64,000 nucleotides of DNA from Flaviflagellibacter rhizophilus (GTDB taxonomy: Bacteria > Pseudomonadota > Alphaproteobacteria > Rhizobiales > Methylopilaceae), in contig NZ_JAXAFJ010000001.1 in NCBI RefSeq assembly GCF_033898525.1, positions 434,001-498,000 on the forward strand, read 5' to 3'. The notes beneath the pieces were generated by a model that did not search any database, was not told where the DNA came from, and saw nothing but the letters and a program-made list of their open reading frames with translations. This document shows positions 16,449-25,501 of the stretch, piece by piece. The stretch's first letter is position 1. Every line of letters begins with the position of its first letter. The translations under genes were made by a program, and so were the position numbers.

Positions 16449-16532
16449 AGGCGAGACGGGCTTTCTCTCACGTAAGACATCGCACCGAATGCTTGAAGCG
16501 GCCCCCCAGCGCATGCCCTGCGCGGCACCTCC

Positions 16533-16548
16533 TTGGCATAGCTCTTGC
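16533..16548 (+). promoter_or_regulatory. Sigma-54 promoter of the monooxygenase operon
   Basis: TTGGCATAGCTCTTGC: GG and GC are 10 bases apart, with TTGGCA at -24 and TTGC at -12. Transcription would begin near 16560, about 20 bases before the ATG of the luciferase-like monooxygenase. Confidence 0.8.
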
Positions 16549-16581
16549 GCACCTTCCGCCAGAACCGTCGCTTTACGGGGG

Positions 16582-17688
16582 ATGAAGGTGAAGCTCTCTC
16601 TTTTCATGATGCCCATGCACAATATGGGCAGGGACTACGATGTGACGCTCGACGAGGACATCGAGCAGTTCAAGCTGGCCGACGAACTGGGCTTCGAGGA
16701 GGCTTGGATCGGCGAGCACTATTCATCGGACATCGAGCAGATCTCCTCGCCCTTGATGTTCCTGGCGTTCATGGCGTCGCAGACCAAGCGCATCAAGCTG
16801 GGGACGGGCGTGGTGGCGCTGCCCTACTACCACCCGGCGCAGCTGGCCTCGCACATCGCCCTGCTGGACCACCTGACCAAGGGCCGCCTGATCCTCGGCA
16901 TCGGAACCGGCGCGCTCGGCTCCGACATCGAGGTGCTGGGCCTGAACGGCAAGGACCGCAACGACATGATGCTCGACAGCCTCGAGCTCATGAAGAAGAT
17001 CTGGACCAGCGATCCGCCCTACGACATCAAGGGCAAGCATTGGGACATCACCATCAAGGAGAATGTCTGGCCGGACCTCGGCGTGGGTCCGCTGCCGAAG
17101 ACGTTCCAGAAGCCCTATCCCCCGATGGCGATCTCGGTCAGCAGCCCCCGCTCCAGCTCCATGCGGCAGGCCGCGCGGCATGACCTGATGCCGATCTCCG
17201 CCAATTTCGTGGCCTCGTGGGTCGTGAAGACCCATTGGGAGGTCTATGCCGACGAGTGCGCCAAGCTGGGCAAGACGCCCGATGGCGCCAACTGGCGCGT
17301 GGCGCGCAGCATCTTCGTGGCCGACACGGATGCCGAAGCGGAAGCCTATGTCCGGACGGCCGGCGGCGCCTATGACTGGTACTACGACTACATGTTCCAG
17401 GTTTATGCCCGCATGGGCGCGGCGGGCTTGCTGGCGCCCAAGGTGGACACCGACCCCGCCTCGATCACGCACCAGATGGTGCGCGACAACTTCGTCATCT
17501 ACGGCAGCCCCGAAACCGTCGCTGGCAAGATCCTTGCCTTGAGGGATGAAGTCGGCCCGTTTGAGACACTTCTCATGACCGCGCATGACTGGACGGACAA
17601 AGCCGTGATGCGGAAGTCGATGGAATTGCTGGCCTTGGACGTGCTGCCGCGCGTCAACGCCGAACTGGCCAAGAGCCGGGCCGCCTAG
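16582..17688 (+). CDS. LLM-class flavin-dependent monooxygenase
   Basis: A 368-residue bacterial-luciferase-like TIM-barrel enzyme. Blocks MKVKLSLFMMPMHNMGRDYD, ADELGFEEAWIGEHY, TKRIKLGTGVVALPYYHPAQLASHIALLDHLTKGRLILGIGTG (described by pattern) and the late VIYGSPETVAGKILAL are standard for the class. Such enzymes use FMNH2 from a partner reductase and O2 to hydroxylate, cleave C-N or C-S bonds, or do Baeyer-Villiger chemistry. The partner is probably the divergent flavin reductase. I chose the ATG that gives the conserved N-terminus. It heads a rightward operon with a sigma-54 promoter and is followed by a lactone-oxidase-like flavoprotein and an aldehyde dehydrogenase. Confidence 0.92.
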   Translation: MKVKLSLFMMPMHNMGRDYDVTLDEDIEQFKLADELGFEEAWIGEHYSSDIEQISSPLMFLAFMASQTKRIKLGTGVVALPYYHPAQLASHIALLDHLTKGRLILGIGTGALGSDIEVLGLNGKDRNDMMLDSLELMKKIWTSDPPYDIKGKHWDITIKENVWPDLGVGPLPKTFQKPYPPMAISVSSPRSSSMRQAARHDLMPISANFVASWVVKTHWEVYADECAKLGKTPDGANWRVARSIFVADTDAEAEAYVRTAGGAYDWYYDYMFQVYARMGAAGLLAPKVDTDPASITHQMVRDNFVIYGSPETVAGKILALRDEVGPFETLLMTAHDWTDKAVMRKSMELLALDVLPRVNAELAKSRAA

Positions 17689-17712
17689 AGCCGTGCTGCG
17701 TTGGAGAGAGAC

Positions 17713-18978
17713 ATGTCCGTAAGCGAGAGCGACGTGCTGAAGCCCGGCGAGCTGTGGGTGAACTGGTTCGGGGAGCAGTATTTCGTGCCCCGGTACACCG
17801 CACAGCCACGCTCCGAGGAGGAGGTGCAGCAGGTGGTCCGCGCCGCCCGCAAGCTGGGCCTGCCCATCCGCGCCAGCGGTGCGGGGCACTCCAATCCGGC
17901 GGTGGTGCCGACCTCGGGCGTCCACATCGACTTCGACGCGTTCAACAACGTCGTCTCGGTCGACCGTGAGAAACTACAGGTCACCGTGCAGCCCGGCATG
18001 CGCGTCGGCGATGTCAGCCGATATCTGCGCACCCAGGGCATGTCGCTCAACAACCAGGGCGACATCGACACGCAGAGCATCGCGGGCGCGATCGTGACCG
18101 GCACGCACGGCGCTGGCATCACACTTCCCTGCCTGTCCATGCAGATGATCGCGGCCCGCGTGGTGACGGCGGATGGCGACATCCTCGACCTCTCGGCCGA
18201 GAAGGACGGCGAGCTGTTCAAGGCGTTCCGCTGCTCGATCGGCCTGTTCGGCCTCATCGTCTCGGTGACGCTGCAGGCGGTGCCGTCCTACAACATCCAC
18301 AAGATCTCGTGGAACGCGGACACCGAGGACAACATCGGCGGCCTTCAGCAGCGCCTGAAGGACAACCGCACCTTCTGGTTCTTCTGGCTGCCGATCAAGG
18401 AGAGCGCGAGCCTGTACGAGCTGCCGGACGGCATGCCCTCCACGGCCACGCGCGAGCATGATTTCTGCCACATGCGCGTCTACAACGCAGTGCCGGTCGA
18501 CCAGCCGGCGCCCGAGCTGAAGCCGGGGGAGCAGTTCGACCACAGCTCCGTCATCTTCCCGAACACCTACACGCCGAATTTCCGCGAGATCGAATACGCG
18601 GTGCCGTTCGGGCAGTTCGAGAAGGCGTTCGAAGAGGTGCGGAGCCTCTTCAAGAGCAAGTATCCAAAGGCCATGTATCCCGTCGAATGCCGCCCCGTGC
18701 TGGCCGACGACAGCTATATGAGCGCCTACGCGGAGCGCGACGGCTACGCGCTGTCCATCTCCGGGCCGCTCGAATTCGAGACATGGGCCATGCTCAAGGA
18801 CATGGACGAACTGCTCGACCGCTACGACGCCCGCCCGCATTGGGGCAAGCATCACTTCATGACCCCTGCACGGCTTGAGCGGATCTACCCGAAATACGAC
18901 GCCTTCAAGCGCATGCGCCGCGAGATCGATCCCGACGGCGTGTTCCTCAACGACCACCTCCGCTCGCTGTTCGCCTAG
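17713..18978 (+). CDS. FAD-linked oxidase of the D-arabinono-1,4-lactone oxidase type
   Basis: A 421-residue flavoprotein. The N-terminal FAD_binding_4 domain contains the PRYTAQPRSEEEVQQVVRAA segment and ASGAGHSNPAVVPTSG, whose His is the usual covalent FAD site in gulonolactone/arabinonolactone oxidases and alditol oxidases. GTHGAG is also present. The C-terminal ALO domain ends with WGKHHFM, YPKYDAFKRMRREIDPDGVF and FLNDHL, the diagnostic family ending. It oxidises an alcohol or lactone CH-OH with O2. ATG at 17713 follows GGAGAG. It sits between the monooxygenase and aldehyde dehydrogenase genes with gaps under 40 bp, implying the three act in sequence. Confidence 0.9.
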   Translation: MSVSESDVLKPGELWVNWFGEQYFVPRYTAQPRSEEEVQQVVRAARKLGLPIRASGAGHSNPAVVPTSGVHIDFDAFNNVVSVDREKLQVTVQPGMRVGDVSRYLRTQGMSLNNQGDIDTQSIAGAIVTGTHGAGITLPCLSMQMIAARVVTADGDILDLSAEKDGELFKAFRCSIGLFGLIVSVTLQAVPSYNIHKISWNADTEDNIGGLQQRLKDNRTFWFFWLPIKESASLYELPDGMPSTATREHDFCHMRVYNAVPVDQPAPELKPGEQFDHSSVIFPNTYTPNFREIEYAVPFGQFEKAFEEVRSLFKSKYPKAMYPVECRPVLADDSYMSAYAERDGYALSISGPLEFETWAMLKDMDELLDRYDARPHWGKHHFMTPARLERIYPKYDAFKRMRREIDPDGVFLNDHLRSLFA

Positions 18979-19014
18979 GCACAGCGGGACGAACCTTCAG
19001 GAAACGGTACTTTC

Positions 19015-20508
19015 ATGAACATCAGCGTCAGCCCGCTCGCCCATGGCATGGGCGCCGCCACCGCCCCGAAGAACCTGCTCATCGGCGGCAAGCTCGTGCC
19101 TTCGCTGAGCGGCCGCACCTTCGAGACCCGCAACCCGGCCACGGGCGAGCTCCTGGCCACGGTCTATGAAGGCGATGCGGAGGACATCAACCTGGCTGTC
19201 GCCGCGGCGCGCCGCGCGTTCGAGGGTCCATGGAGCCGCTTCACGCCGTTCCAGCGGCAGGAGTGCCTGCTGAAATTCGCCGACCTCGTGGAGAAGAACT
19301 TTGAGGAACTGGCACGGCTCGACACGCTGGACATGGGCGCGCCCATCACCTTCGCCCGCAGCCGCAAGCAGCGCGCCATCGGCATGCTGCGGTTCTATGC
19401 CGGCCTCTGCACCACCATCCGTGGCGAGACGCTGCCGAACTCCATCGCGGGCGACGTGTTCGCCTACACGTTGAAGGAGCCGGTCGGCGTCGTCGGGGCC
19501 ATCACGCCATGGAACGCGCCGCTGACCTCCACCTTGTGGAAGATCGGCCCTGTCCTCGCCTCAGGCTGCACCATGGTGCTGAAGCCGGCTGAGGACGCGC
19601 CGCTGACGGCGCTGTGGCTGGGCGAGATGGCCATGGAGGCCGGCGTGCCGGAGGGCGTGCTGAACGTGGTTCCGGGCTACGGCCACACGGCCGGCGCGGC
19701 GCTGTCCTCGCACATGGACGTGGACAAGGTGGCCTTCACCGGCTCCGACACGACGGGCCGCAAGATCATCAAGGCCTCCAAGTCCAACTTCAAGCGGGTG
19801 ACGCTGGAGCTGGGCGGCAAGTCGGCCGACATCGTGTTCGCGGATGCGAACATGGACAAGGCCGTGGCCGGCGCGGGCATGGCGGTGTTCATCAACAGCG
19901 GCCAGATCTGCAGCGCGGGCACCCGCCTCCTGGTGGAACGCACGGTCTATGACGAGTTCGTGGAGCGCGTCTCCCGGTTTGCGTCCGGGCTGCGCGTCGG
20001 CAACGGCATGGATCCCGATACCCAGATCGGCCCGCTGGTTTCGAAGAAGCAGCTGGAGCGGGTGGCCAGCTACATCGAGATCGGCCTTGGCGAAGGGGCC
20101 TCGGCCACCATCGGCGGCAAGCAGATGACGGACGGCGATCTCTCCAAGGGCTACTTCATGGCCCCCACCGTTCTGAAGGGCGTGAACAACGACATGCGCA
20201 TCGCGCAGGAAGAGATCTTCGGCCCCGTGGTCTCTGCCATCCCGTTCGACACGCCGGAAGAGGCCGCGCGCCTCGCCAACCAGTCCATGTTCGGCCTTGG
20301 CGGCGGCGTGTGGACCGAGAGCCTGCGCAAGGCCAACTTCATGGCCAAGTCCATCCGCACGGGCACGGTCTGGGTCAATTGCTACGGCCTGATGGACCCG
20401 ACGGTGCCGTTCGGCGGCTACAAGGCCAGCGGCTATGGCCGCGAGTCCGGCGTGCAGCATGTGGAGGAATACCTCCAGACCAAGTCCGTCGTGATCCAGA
20501 ACGCCTGA
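19015..20508 (+). CDS. NAD(P)-dependent aldehyde dehydrogenase
   Basis: A 497-residue aldehyde dehydrogenase of full family length. Catalytic Glu is in TLELGGKSADIVF, catalytic Cys in SGQICSAGTRLL, and the cofactor/ oxyanion Asn in GAITPWNAPLTS. The end, VPFGGYKASGYGRESGVQHVEEYLQTKSV by pattern, is typical of the ALDH1/2-like group with broad aldehyde range. Preceded by GGAAACGG 6-8 nt upstream. It is the third gene of the sigma-54 operon and would convert the aldehyde from the previous oxidation to an acid. Confidence 0.95.
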   Translation: MNISVSPLAHGMGAATAPKNLLIGGKLVPSLSGRTFETRNPATGELLATVYEGDAEDINLAVAAARRAFEGPWSRFTPFQRQECLLKFADLVEKNFEELARLDTLDMGAPITFARSRKQRAIGMLRFYAGLCTTIRGETLPNSIAGDVFAYTLKEPVGVVGAITPWNAPLTSTLWKIGPVLASGCTMVLKPAEDAPLTALWLGEMAMEAGVPEGVLNVVPGYGHTAGAALSSHMDVDKVAFTGSDTTGRKIIKASKSNFKRVTLELGGKSADIVFADANMDKAVAGAGMAVFINSGQICSAGTRLLVERTVYDEFVERVSRFASGLRVGNGMDPDTQIGPLVSKKQLERVASYIEIGLGEGASATIGGKQMTDGDLSKGYFMAPTVLKGVNNDMRIAQEEIFGPVVSAIPFDTPEEAARLANQSMFGLGGGVWTESLRKANFMAKSIRTGTVWVNCYGLMDPTVPFGGYKASGYGRESGVQHVEEYLQTKSVVIQNA

Positions 20509-20522
20509 AGGTGAGAGAGAAC

Positions 20523-20879
20523 ATGTCCATCACCCGCAGCGACTTCACCGGCCGCTTCTGCCGCATTGTCGAGGCCGGCGGCTTCGTCTTCCTGTCGGGC
20601 GTCGTCGCGCAGGACGAGACCGGCCACGTCACGGCCCAGACACGCGACGTGCTGGGTCAGATCGACGACCTTCTGGCCAAGGCCGGCGTCGGTAAGTCCG
20701 ATCTGGTGACCGCCAATATCTGGCTCGCGAACATCGCCGATATCGCGACGATGAACGCGGCATGGGACGAATGGGTGGACCGCGACAACGCACCCGTCCG
20801 TGCCACGGTGGAATCCAAGCTGGCGCGGCCGGAATTTCTGGTGGAGATACAGGTTCAAGCCTATCGCCAGCCGGCCTGA
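20523..20879 (+). CDS. RidA family protein
   Basis: A 118-residue RidA-fold deaminase-like protein: FCRIVEAGGFVFLSGVVAQDETGHVTAQTRDVLGQIDDLLAKAG by pattern, then LVTANIWLANIADIATMNAAWDEWVD and RATVESKLARPEFLVEIQVQAY. The Arg in P-V-R-A-T-V-E and the Glu near the C-terminus are in the expected RidA catalytic positions. It starts 14 bp after the aldehyde dehydrogenase stop and is co-transcribed. Its presence supports an imine or enamine intermediate in the pathway. It differs clearly from the RidA protein encoded at 13612. Confidence 0.9.
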   Translation: MSITRSDFTGRFCRIVEAGGFVFLSGVVAQDETGHVTAQTRDVLGQIDDLLAKAGVGKSDLVTANIWLANIADIATMNAAWDEWVDRDNAPVRATVESKLARPEFLVEIQVQAYRQPA

Positions 20880-20954
20880 TGGCTTTGAGACCGCCTGCGC
20901 CAGGACGCAGGGAGTTCTCGAGGTCGAGGCCTTCTCCACCATGCCAGAGGTCTC

Positions 20955-22142
20955 ATGAAGCAGCCCCACGCTTCGCTTCGCGCGGCCCTGCACGCCAGCC
21001 GCGGCATCTTCTTCGCCTATGGCTGCGTCATCGGCACGTGGTCCGTCTTTATCCCCATCGTCCGAGACGGGCTGCAGATCTCGGTGGGCATGCTTGGCCT
21101 CGCGCTTCTCCTGATGTCGCTCGGCGCCATGCTCGCGATGCCGTTTGTCGGTGGCCTGTGCTCCCGTTTCGGCAGTGCCACGGTGCTGCGTGTCGTGGCA
21201 CCGCTCGTCGCCGCGAGCCTGCTGCTGCCGGTGCTGGCGCCCGACATCTGGACCTTCGCGCTTGCGCTTCTTTATTTCGGGGCGCTGAACGGCGCCACCG
21301 ACGTCTCCATGAACGCCCAAGGCATTTTCGTTGAGAACCGCCTGGGCCGGCCGGTAATGTCAGGCACGCACGCCGCGTTCAGCCTCGGCGCTCTAGCAGG
21401 AGCGGCCTGTGCCGGCCTTGTCCTGCACGTGCTTTCGCCCACGCCCGCCATCTTCGTGCTGACTTTCGGCATCCTTGCACTCAGCGCCGCCTGCCTGCCC
21501 TTCATGATCTTCGGCGATGCCGCTCCTCTTCCGGCGGACCGGCCCCGAAGGTCTTGGAGCTTCCGTATCCCGGAACGTCCGGTCATTGCCCTGGGCCTTC
21601 TCGCCTTCCTCGCGCTCATGTCCGAAGGAGCCATGATCGACTGGAGCGCGGCGCTGCTTCGCGACGAATTTGGCGCGAGTTCTGCCTCGGCTGCCGCCGG
21701 CTTCGTCGTCTTCTCGGCGGCCATGGCGCTGGGGCGCCTGACGGGGGACTGGATGGTCGCACGCTATAACCGCAGGCGCGTGTTCCAGACCAGCGCATTG
21801 GTGGCGGGGCTTGGCTTTGGAGCCGGTCTCGCGATCGGCGGCCTTCCCGCCGTTCTCGCGGGCATCGCCTGCCTGGGACTGGGCCTTGCCAATCTGGTGC
21901 CCATCCTGTTCAGCGCCGCGGTCTCCGGGAACACGGCGGATGCCGGTCCGGCCGTCTCTATCGTCGCGACGCTCGGCTATACCGGCCTGCTGGCCGGCCC
22001 TCCGCTGATCGGGTTCATCGCGCAGCTGACCGACCTTCGCATCGGCATTTCGCTGCTCGCGTTGATCGCGCTTGTCATGTTCGTCAGCAGTCCGCAGGTG
22101 CGGCGCATCCGGACTGTGACGGCCGACGATTGCACAACTTGA
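20955..22142 (+). CDS. MFS transporter
   Basis: A 395-residue 12-helix major facilitator, of the YbjJ-like branch (ASRGIFFAYGCVIGTWSVFIP at the start, GALNGATDVSMNAQG in the middle, SEGAMIDWSAALLRD in the second half). Such carriers export or import small metabolites by proton coupling. It follows the RidA gene by 75 bp on the same strand and precedes the sigma-54 activator, so it probably belongs to the same regulon. Substrate unknown. Confidence 0.88.
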   Translation: MKQPHASLRAALHASRGIFFAYGCVIGTWSVFIPIVRDGLQISVGMLGLALLLMSLGAMLAMPFVGGLCSRFGSATVLRVVAPLVAASLLLPVLAPDIWTFALALLYFGALNGATDVSMNAQGIFVENRLGRPVMSGTHAAFSLGALAGAACAGLVLHVLSPTPAIFVLTFGILALSAACLPFMIFGDAAPLPADRPRRSWSFRIPERPVIALGLLAFLALMSEGAMIDWSAALLRDEFGASSASAAAGFVVFSAAMALGRLTGDWMVARYNRRRVFQTSALVAGLGFGAGLAIGGLPAVLAGIACLGLGLANLVPILFSAAVSGNTADAGPAVSIVATLGYTGLLAGPPLIGFIAQLTDLRIGISLLALIALVMFVSSPQVRRIRTVTADDCTT

Positions 22143-22195
22143 CGGCAAGGCCGGAAGGCGCACAAAATCTTTGCAGCCTAGTGAAAGGTTGCAGC

Positions 22196-24136
22196 ATGCC
22201 TGGAGCACGACCCACGACGCATGCGGCCGTCCGCACCAGCGCCGCATCGATCGCCGACCTGTTCTCGACACAGAGGATCAACCTCGAACATTCGTGGCGC
22301 CGGTGCATCGACCGTTACGGCCTCGACCCCAGCGCCCATCAGCATCTGTCCTCCCTGAGCCGAAGCGAGCTTCGCGAGCATTCCGAGCCGCTGGACGAGG
22401 TGCTTGTTCTGGCACGCGAGGAGCTGGACTACGTCTACGCCCCGCTGGCCGATGCGAGCTTCGGCGTCAGCATCGCCAATATGACTGGCCTGATCCTGTC
22501 CTACCGCTCCCCCCAGGACGAAGGCTATGTCTCGACCGAGCGCGAGGGCACGCTCTGGGCGGAGGGCGTAACGGGAACCAACGGCGTCGGCACATGCGTG
22601 CTGGAACGCCGGCCCACGCAGGTGTTCCAGAAGGAGCATTTCTTCCGCGACTTCTCCTTCCTGTCCTGCGCCGCCGCGCCCCTTCTTTCCGCCGATGCCG
22701 AGATGATCGGGGTGCTCAATTTCACCAGTGGCAACCCGGCTCTCCGTGAAGACACATTTCGCCTCGTATCCGGGCTGGCCATCAAGACCGCCGAGCGCCT
22801 GAGCAACCAATTGTTCGCGCGGCGCTTCCAGTCGCGAACCATCCTGAAGGCCCGCCTCGGCGAGGATGCCACCCTGCTGATCGCCGTCGACGACGATCAG
22901 AACATCCTGGGTGCCAACCAGGCAGCTCGGCTCTGGATGAACTGGCGCGACGGGGCCGTGAAGGCACAGAGCATGTGGTCTGTGTTCGAAGTGGAACGTC
23001 CGGGCGAGCGTCTCCAAAGCGGTCCGCTCCTGCTCCAGCGCGAGGGTGGCACACTTGCTTTCGAGGTCAGGGTCGCCGACGCCCCCAGGTTCGTTCCGGC
23101 ACCTGCCGTTTCCCGCGATCGGCAGATCGCAAAGCCCGCGCCTCGCGACGCCACCCATACGCCGAGCGTCGCCGACTGCCTGGGTTCCGACCCCCGCCTT
23201 GCCCGCAGCCTGCGGGTGTTGACCAAGGTCAGCGGGAGCAAGCTTCCTATCCTCCTTCTCGGCGAAACCGGAGCCGGCAAGGACACGATGGCCAGGGCGA
23301 TCCACGCCGAAGGTTCGCGCAAGGACCGGCCTTTCGTCGCCTTCAACTGCGCCGCGGTGCCGGAGACGCTTATCGACAGCGAATTGTTCGGCTATGGCGC
23401 CGGTGCTTTCACGGGTGCGCGCCGCGAGGGAAACGCAGGCCGGCTCGTGGAGGCGGACGGCGGGGTGCTGTTCCTTGACGAGATAGGAGACATGCCGCTG
23501 ATCCTGCAGACGCGGCTACTGCGGGTGCTGGAGTCGGGGGAGGTGAGCCCGCTCGGCGCAGGCAAGACGCGCCATATCGACGTGCAGGTGATCGCCGCCA
23601 CGAACCACGACCTGCGGCAGCGCGTGGCAGGCGGAACGTTTCGCGAAGACCTGTTCCACCGCCTTGCCGGGGTCGTCATCGATGTGCTGCCACTGCGCGA
23701 GCGCTCCGACATGCGCGAGGTCGTCGATGCGATGATCGCGCGCGTGGGCAGCGAAAGGGATCTGCGCCTGACCGACGGAGCGATGGCCGCGCTGCTCGCC
23801 CATAGCTGGCCCGGCAATATGCGGGAACTGAAATTCGTCCTTCAGCGGGCCGTGCAGATCTGCGACGACGATCTCATTACGAGTGAGGACCTGCTGCTCC
23901 ACAGCGGATTGTCGGGAGGCACGCCCACCGCGATCGCGCCCCCGTCGTTTGCGGCCGACCGCCCGTCGACCGCGCGCGAGGCCGTCGCGAGCGCCGAACG
24001 AGAATTGATCGAGGAAAGCCTCGCCCGGCATCGGGGCGAGATCGATGCCGCGGCTGCAGCATTGAACATCAGCCGCGCCACCTTGTACCGCAAGCTGCGC
24101 CAGCACGGGCTACGCGCGCGCGACTTCACGCGGTGA
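22196..24136 (+). CDS. Sigma-54-dependent activator (AcoR/DhaR-like)
   Basis: A 646-residue enhancer-binding protein. The N-terminal half has a GAF-like sensor (about 60-215; EGVTGTNGVGTCVLERRPTQVF is typical of AcoR-type activators). The AAA+ domain has Walker A GETGAGKD at about 356-363, the sigma-54 contact loop GAFTGA at about 403-408 and Walker B VLFLDEIGDMP at about 424. The C-terminal Fis HTH (AAAALNISRATLYRKLRQHG) binds enhancers. I start at the ATG after AAAGG; a TTG 66 bases upstream is less likely. It lies between gene sets carrying three sigma-54 promoters and almost certainly controls them. It activates in response to an unknown ligand. Confidence 0.95.
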   Translation: MPGARPTTHAAVRTSAASIADLFSTQRINLEHSWRRCIDRYGLDPSAHQHLSSLSRSELREHSEPLDEVLVLAREELDYVYAPLADASFGVSIANMTGLILSYRSPQDEGYVSTEREGTLWAEGVTGTNGVGTCVLERRPTQVFQKEHFFRDFSFLSCAAAPLLSADAEMIGVLNFTSGNPALREDTFRLVSGLAIKTAERLSNQLFARRFQSRTILKARLGEDATLLIAVDDDQNILGANQAARLWMNWRDGAVKAQSMWSVFEVERPGERLQSGPLLLQREGGTLAFEVRVADAPRFVPAPAVSRDRQIAKPAPRDATHTPSVADCLGSDPRLARSLRVLTKVSGSKLPILLLGETGAGKDTMARAIHAEGSRKDRPFVAFNCAAVPETLIDSELFGYGAGAFTGARREGNAGRLVEADGGVLFLDEIGDMPLILQTRLLRVLESGEVSPLGAGKTRHIDVQVIAATNHDLRQRVAGGTFREDLFHRLAGVVIDVLPLRERSDMREVVDAMIARVGSERDLRLTDGAMAALLAHSWPGNMRELKFVLQRAVQICDDDLITSEDLLLHSGLSGGTPTAIAPPSFAADRPSTAREAVASAERELIEESLARHRGEIDAAAAALNISRATLYRKLRQHGLRARDFTR

Positions 24137-24167
24137 CGCGTTTCGGGAGCCGCCGCGCAGATGTGCT

Positions 24168-24180
24168 GTCGCAGTTGCGA
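24168..24180. promoter_or_regulatory. Putative enhancer (UAS) of the ABC importer promoter
   Basis: GTCGCA-GT-TGCGA: a 5-base perfect inverted repeat (TCGCA/TGCGA) with a 2-base spacer, 163 bp upstream of the sigma-54 promoter at 24343. GCGAGAC follows (24177-24183), and the same 7-mer occurs at 16451-16457 next to the other putative enhancer. Confidence 0.45.
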
Positions 24181-24342
24181 GACTCCCGGTTCATCCCTGC
24201 AAAACGAAACGTGGCTTCGGCAAACGGATGGCCGGTAAGGCGGCACATCCACCGGGCAAAAAGGGGCGCGCGTGCCTCGGCGGCCTTCGTAATACAGCCA
24301 TTTGCCGCAAATTTAGCTCTGCACCTTTCGCAGGCGAATATC

Positions 24343-24357
24343 TGGCACGCACCTTGC
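24343..24357 (+). promoter_or_regulatory. Sigma-54 promoter of the ABC importer operon
   Basis: TGGCACGCACCTTGC: full match to TGGCACG-N4-TTGC with GG and GC 10 bases apart. The predicted start is near 24369, about 30 bases before the binding-protein ATG. Confidence 0.88.
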
Positions 24358-24400
24358 GCTTTCCTGTGAGGCCCGTCGGCCAGCAGGGGATCTGAGAAGC

Positions 24401-25501
24401 ATGTCCGACCACCGCACGAAGATTAGCCGCCGCTCCGTTCTGAAGTCCGCCGCCGCGGCCACGGCAGGAGCGCTCTGCGCGCCCGGCCTGATCCGCAAGG
24501 CCTGGGCCGCGGAAACCATCACGCTCCTCACCTGGGAGACCTACCACGACGATCCCTGGATCGCGGAGTGGAGCAAGGCGAACAACACCGAGGTGAAGGC
24601 GGTCCGGATCGGCTCGGTGGACGAACTGTTCTCGCAGCCGTTCTCGGGCGCCGTGCAGCCAGACATCCTCTACATCGAGACCGGATCGCTGCCGCGCTTC
24701 AAGGAGGCGGGCCTCATCGCGCCTCTCGACGTTTCGAAGCTGCCGAACGCCTCCATGATCACCCCGAAGCTGGACTGGAAGACCTATGCCAGCGTGGACG
24801 GCGACGTCGTGGGCGTGCCGTACAATTGGGGCACGCAGCCCCTGATGTTCAACGCGGACATCGTGAAGGAACCCGACACCTGGGCCGCCCTCTGGGACAA
24901 GCAGTACCAGGGCAAGGTCAACATGTTCGACGACTGCACGATCACCTTTCCGATGATCGCCCTGTCTGTGGGCGCAAAGGATCCCTTCAACCTGACCGAT
25001 GACGAGTTCACGAAGTGCGAAGACGCGCTCCGCAAACTTCGTGGCCAGATCCGCGTCATCGCACGCGGCTTCGACGATGCTGCCACCATCTACGCGGCCG
25101 GCGATGCCGTGATCGGCTACTGCCAGAACGTCGCGGTGGTCACCTCGCTCCAGTCGAAGGGCAAGAACTTCAAGTACACTCTTCCCAAGGAAGGCACGCC
25201 GACCTGGATCGACTGCGCGGCGATCTCAAAGAAGGGCGACCGGCCGATCGTCTACAAGTTCATGAACGACAACCTGACGGCCGAGTGGCAGGCGCGGTTC
25301 ATCAAGACATCGACCAATAACGGCGTCCTGAATGCCGAGACGGCGCGCAAGGCCGGCCTGGATGAAGCCGCGATGAAGGTGACGAACCTCCTGGACGCGG
25401 AATCCGATGCGTTCTGGAAGAAGCTCGTCGTTTACCAGAAGCCGGAAGATCTCGACCGTCGTCTCCAGATCTGGAACGACTTCAAGGCCGGCACCCTGTG
25501 A
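24401..25501 (+). CDS. ABC transporter substrate-binding protein, polyamine (PotD) type
   Basis: A 366-residue periplasmic binding protein. A Tat-type signal is present (KISRRSVLKSAAAATAGALC, ending RKAWA). The mature part resembles PotD/PotF-like proteins: LLTWETYHDDPWIAEW, DILYIETGSLPRFKEAGLIAPLD, GVPYNWGTQPLMFNADIV and a late ISKKGDRPIVYKFMND. These bind polyamines and many other small nitrogen compounds. It is first in a three-gene operon behind a strong sigma-54 promoter and overlaps the ATPase gene by the GTGA of its stop. Confidence 0.92.
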   Translation: MSDHRTKISRRSVLKSAAAATAGALCAPGLIRKAWAAETITLLTWETYHDDPWIAEWSKANNTEVKAVRIGSVDELFSQPFSGAVQPDILYIETGSLPRFKEAGLIAPLDVSKLPNASMITPKLDWKTYASVDGDVVGVPYNWGTQPLMFNADIVKEPDTWAALWDKQYQGKVNMFDDCTITFPMIALSVGAKDPFNLTDDEFTKCEDALRKLRGQIRVIARGFDDAATIYAAGDAVIGYCQNVAVVTSLQSKGKNFKYTLPKEGTPTWIDCAAISKKGDRPIVYKFMNDNLTAEWQARFIKTSTNNGVLNAETARKAGLDEAAMKVTNLLDAESDAFWKKLVVYQKPEDLDRRLQIWNDFKAGTL

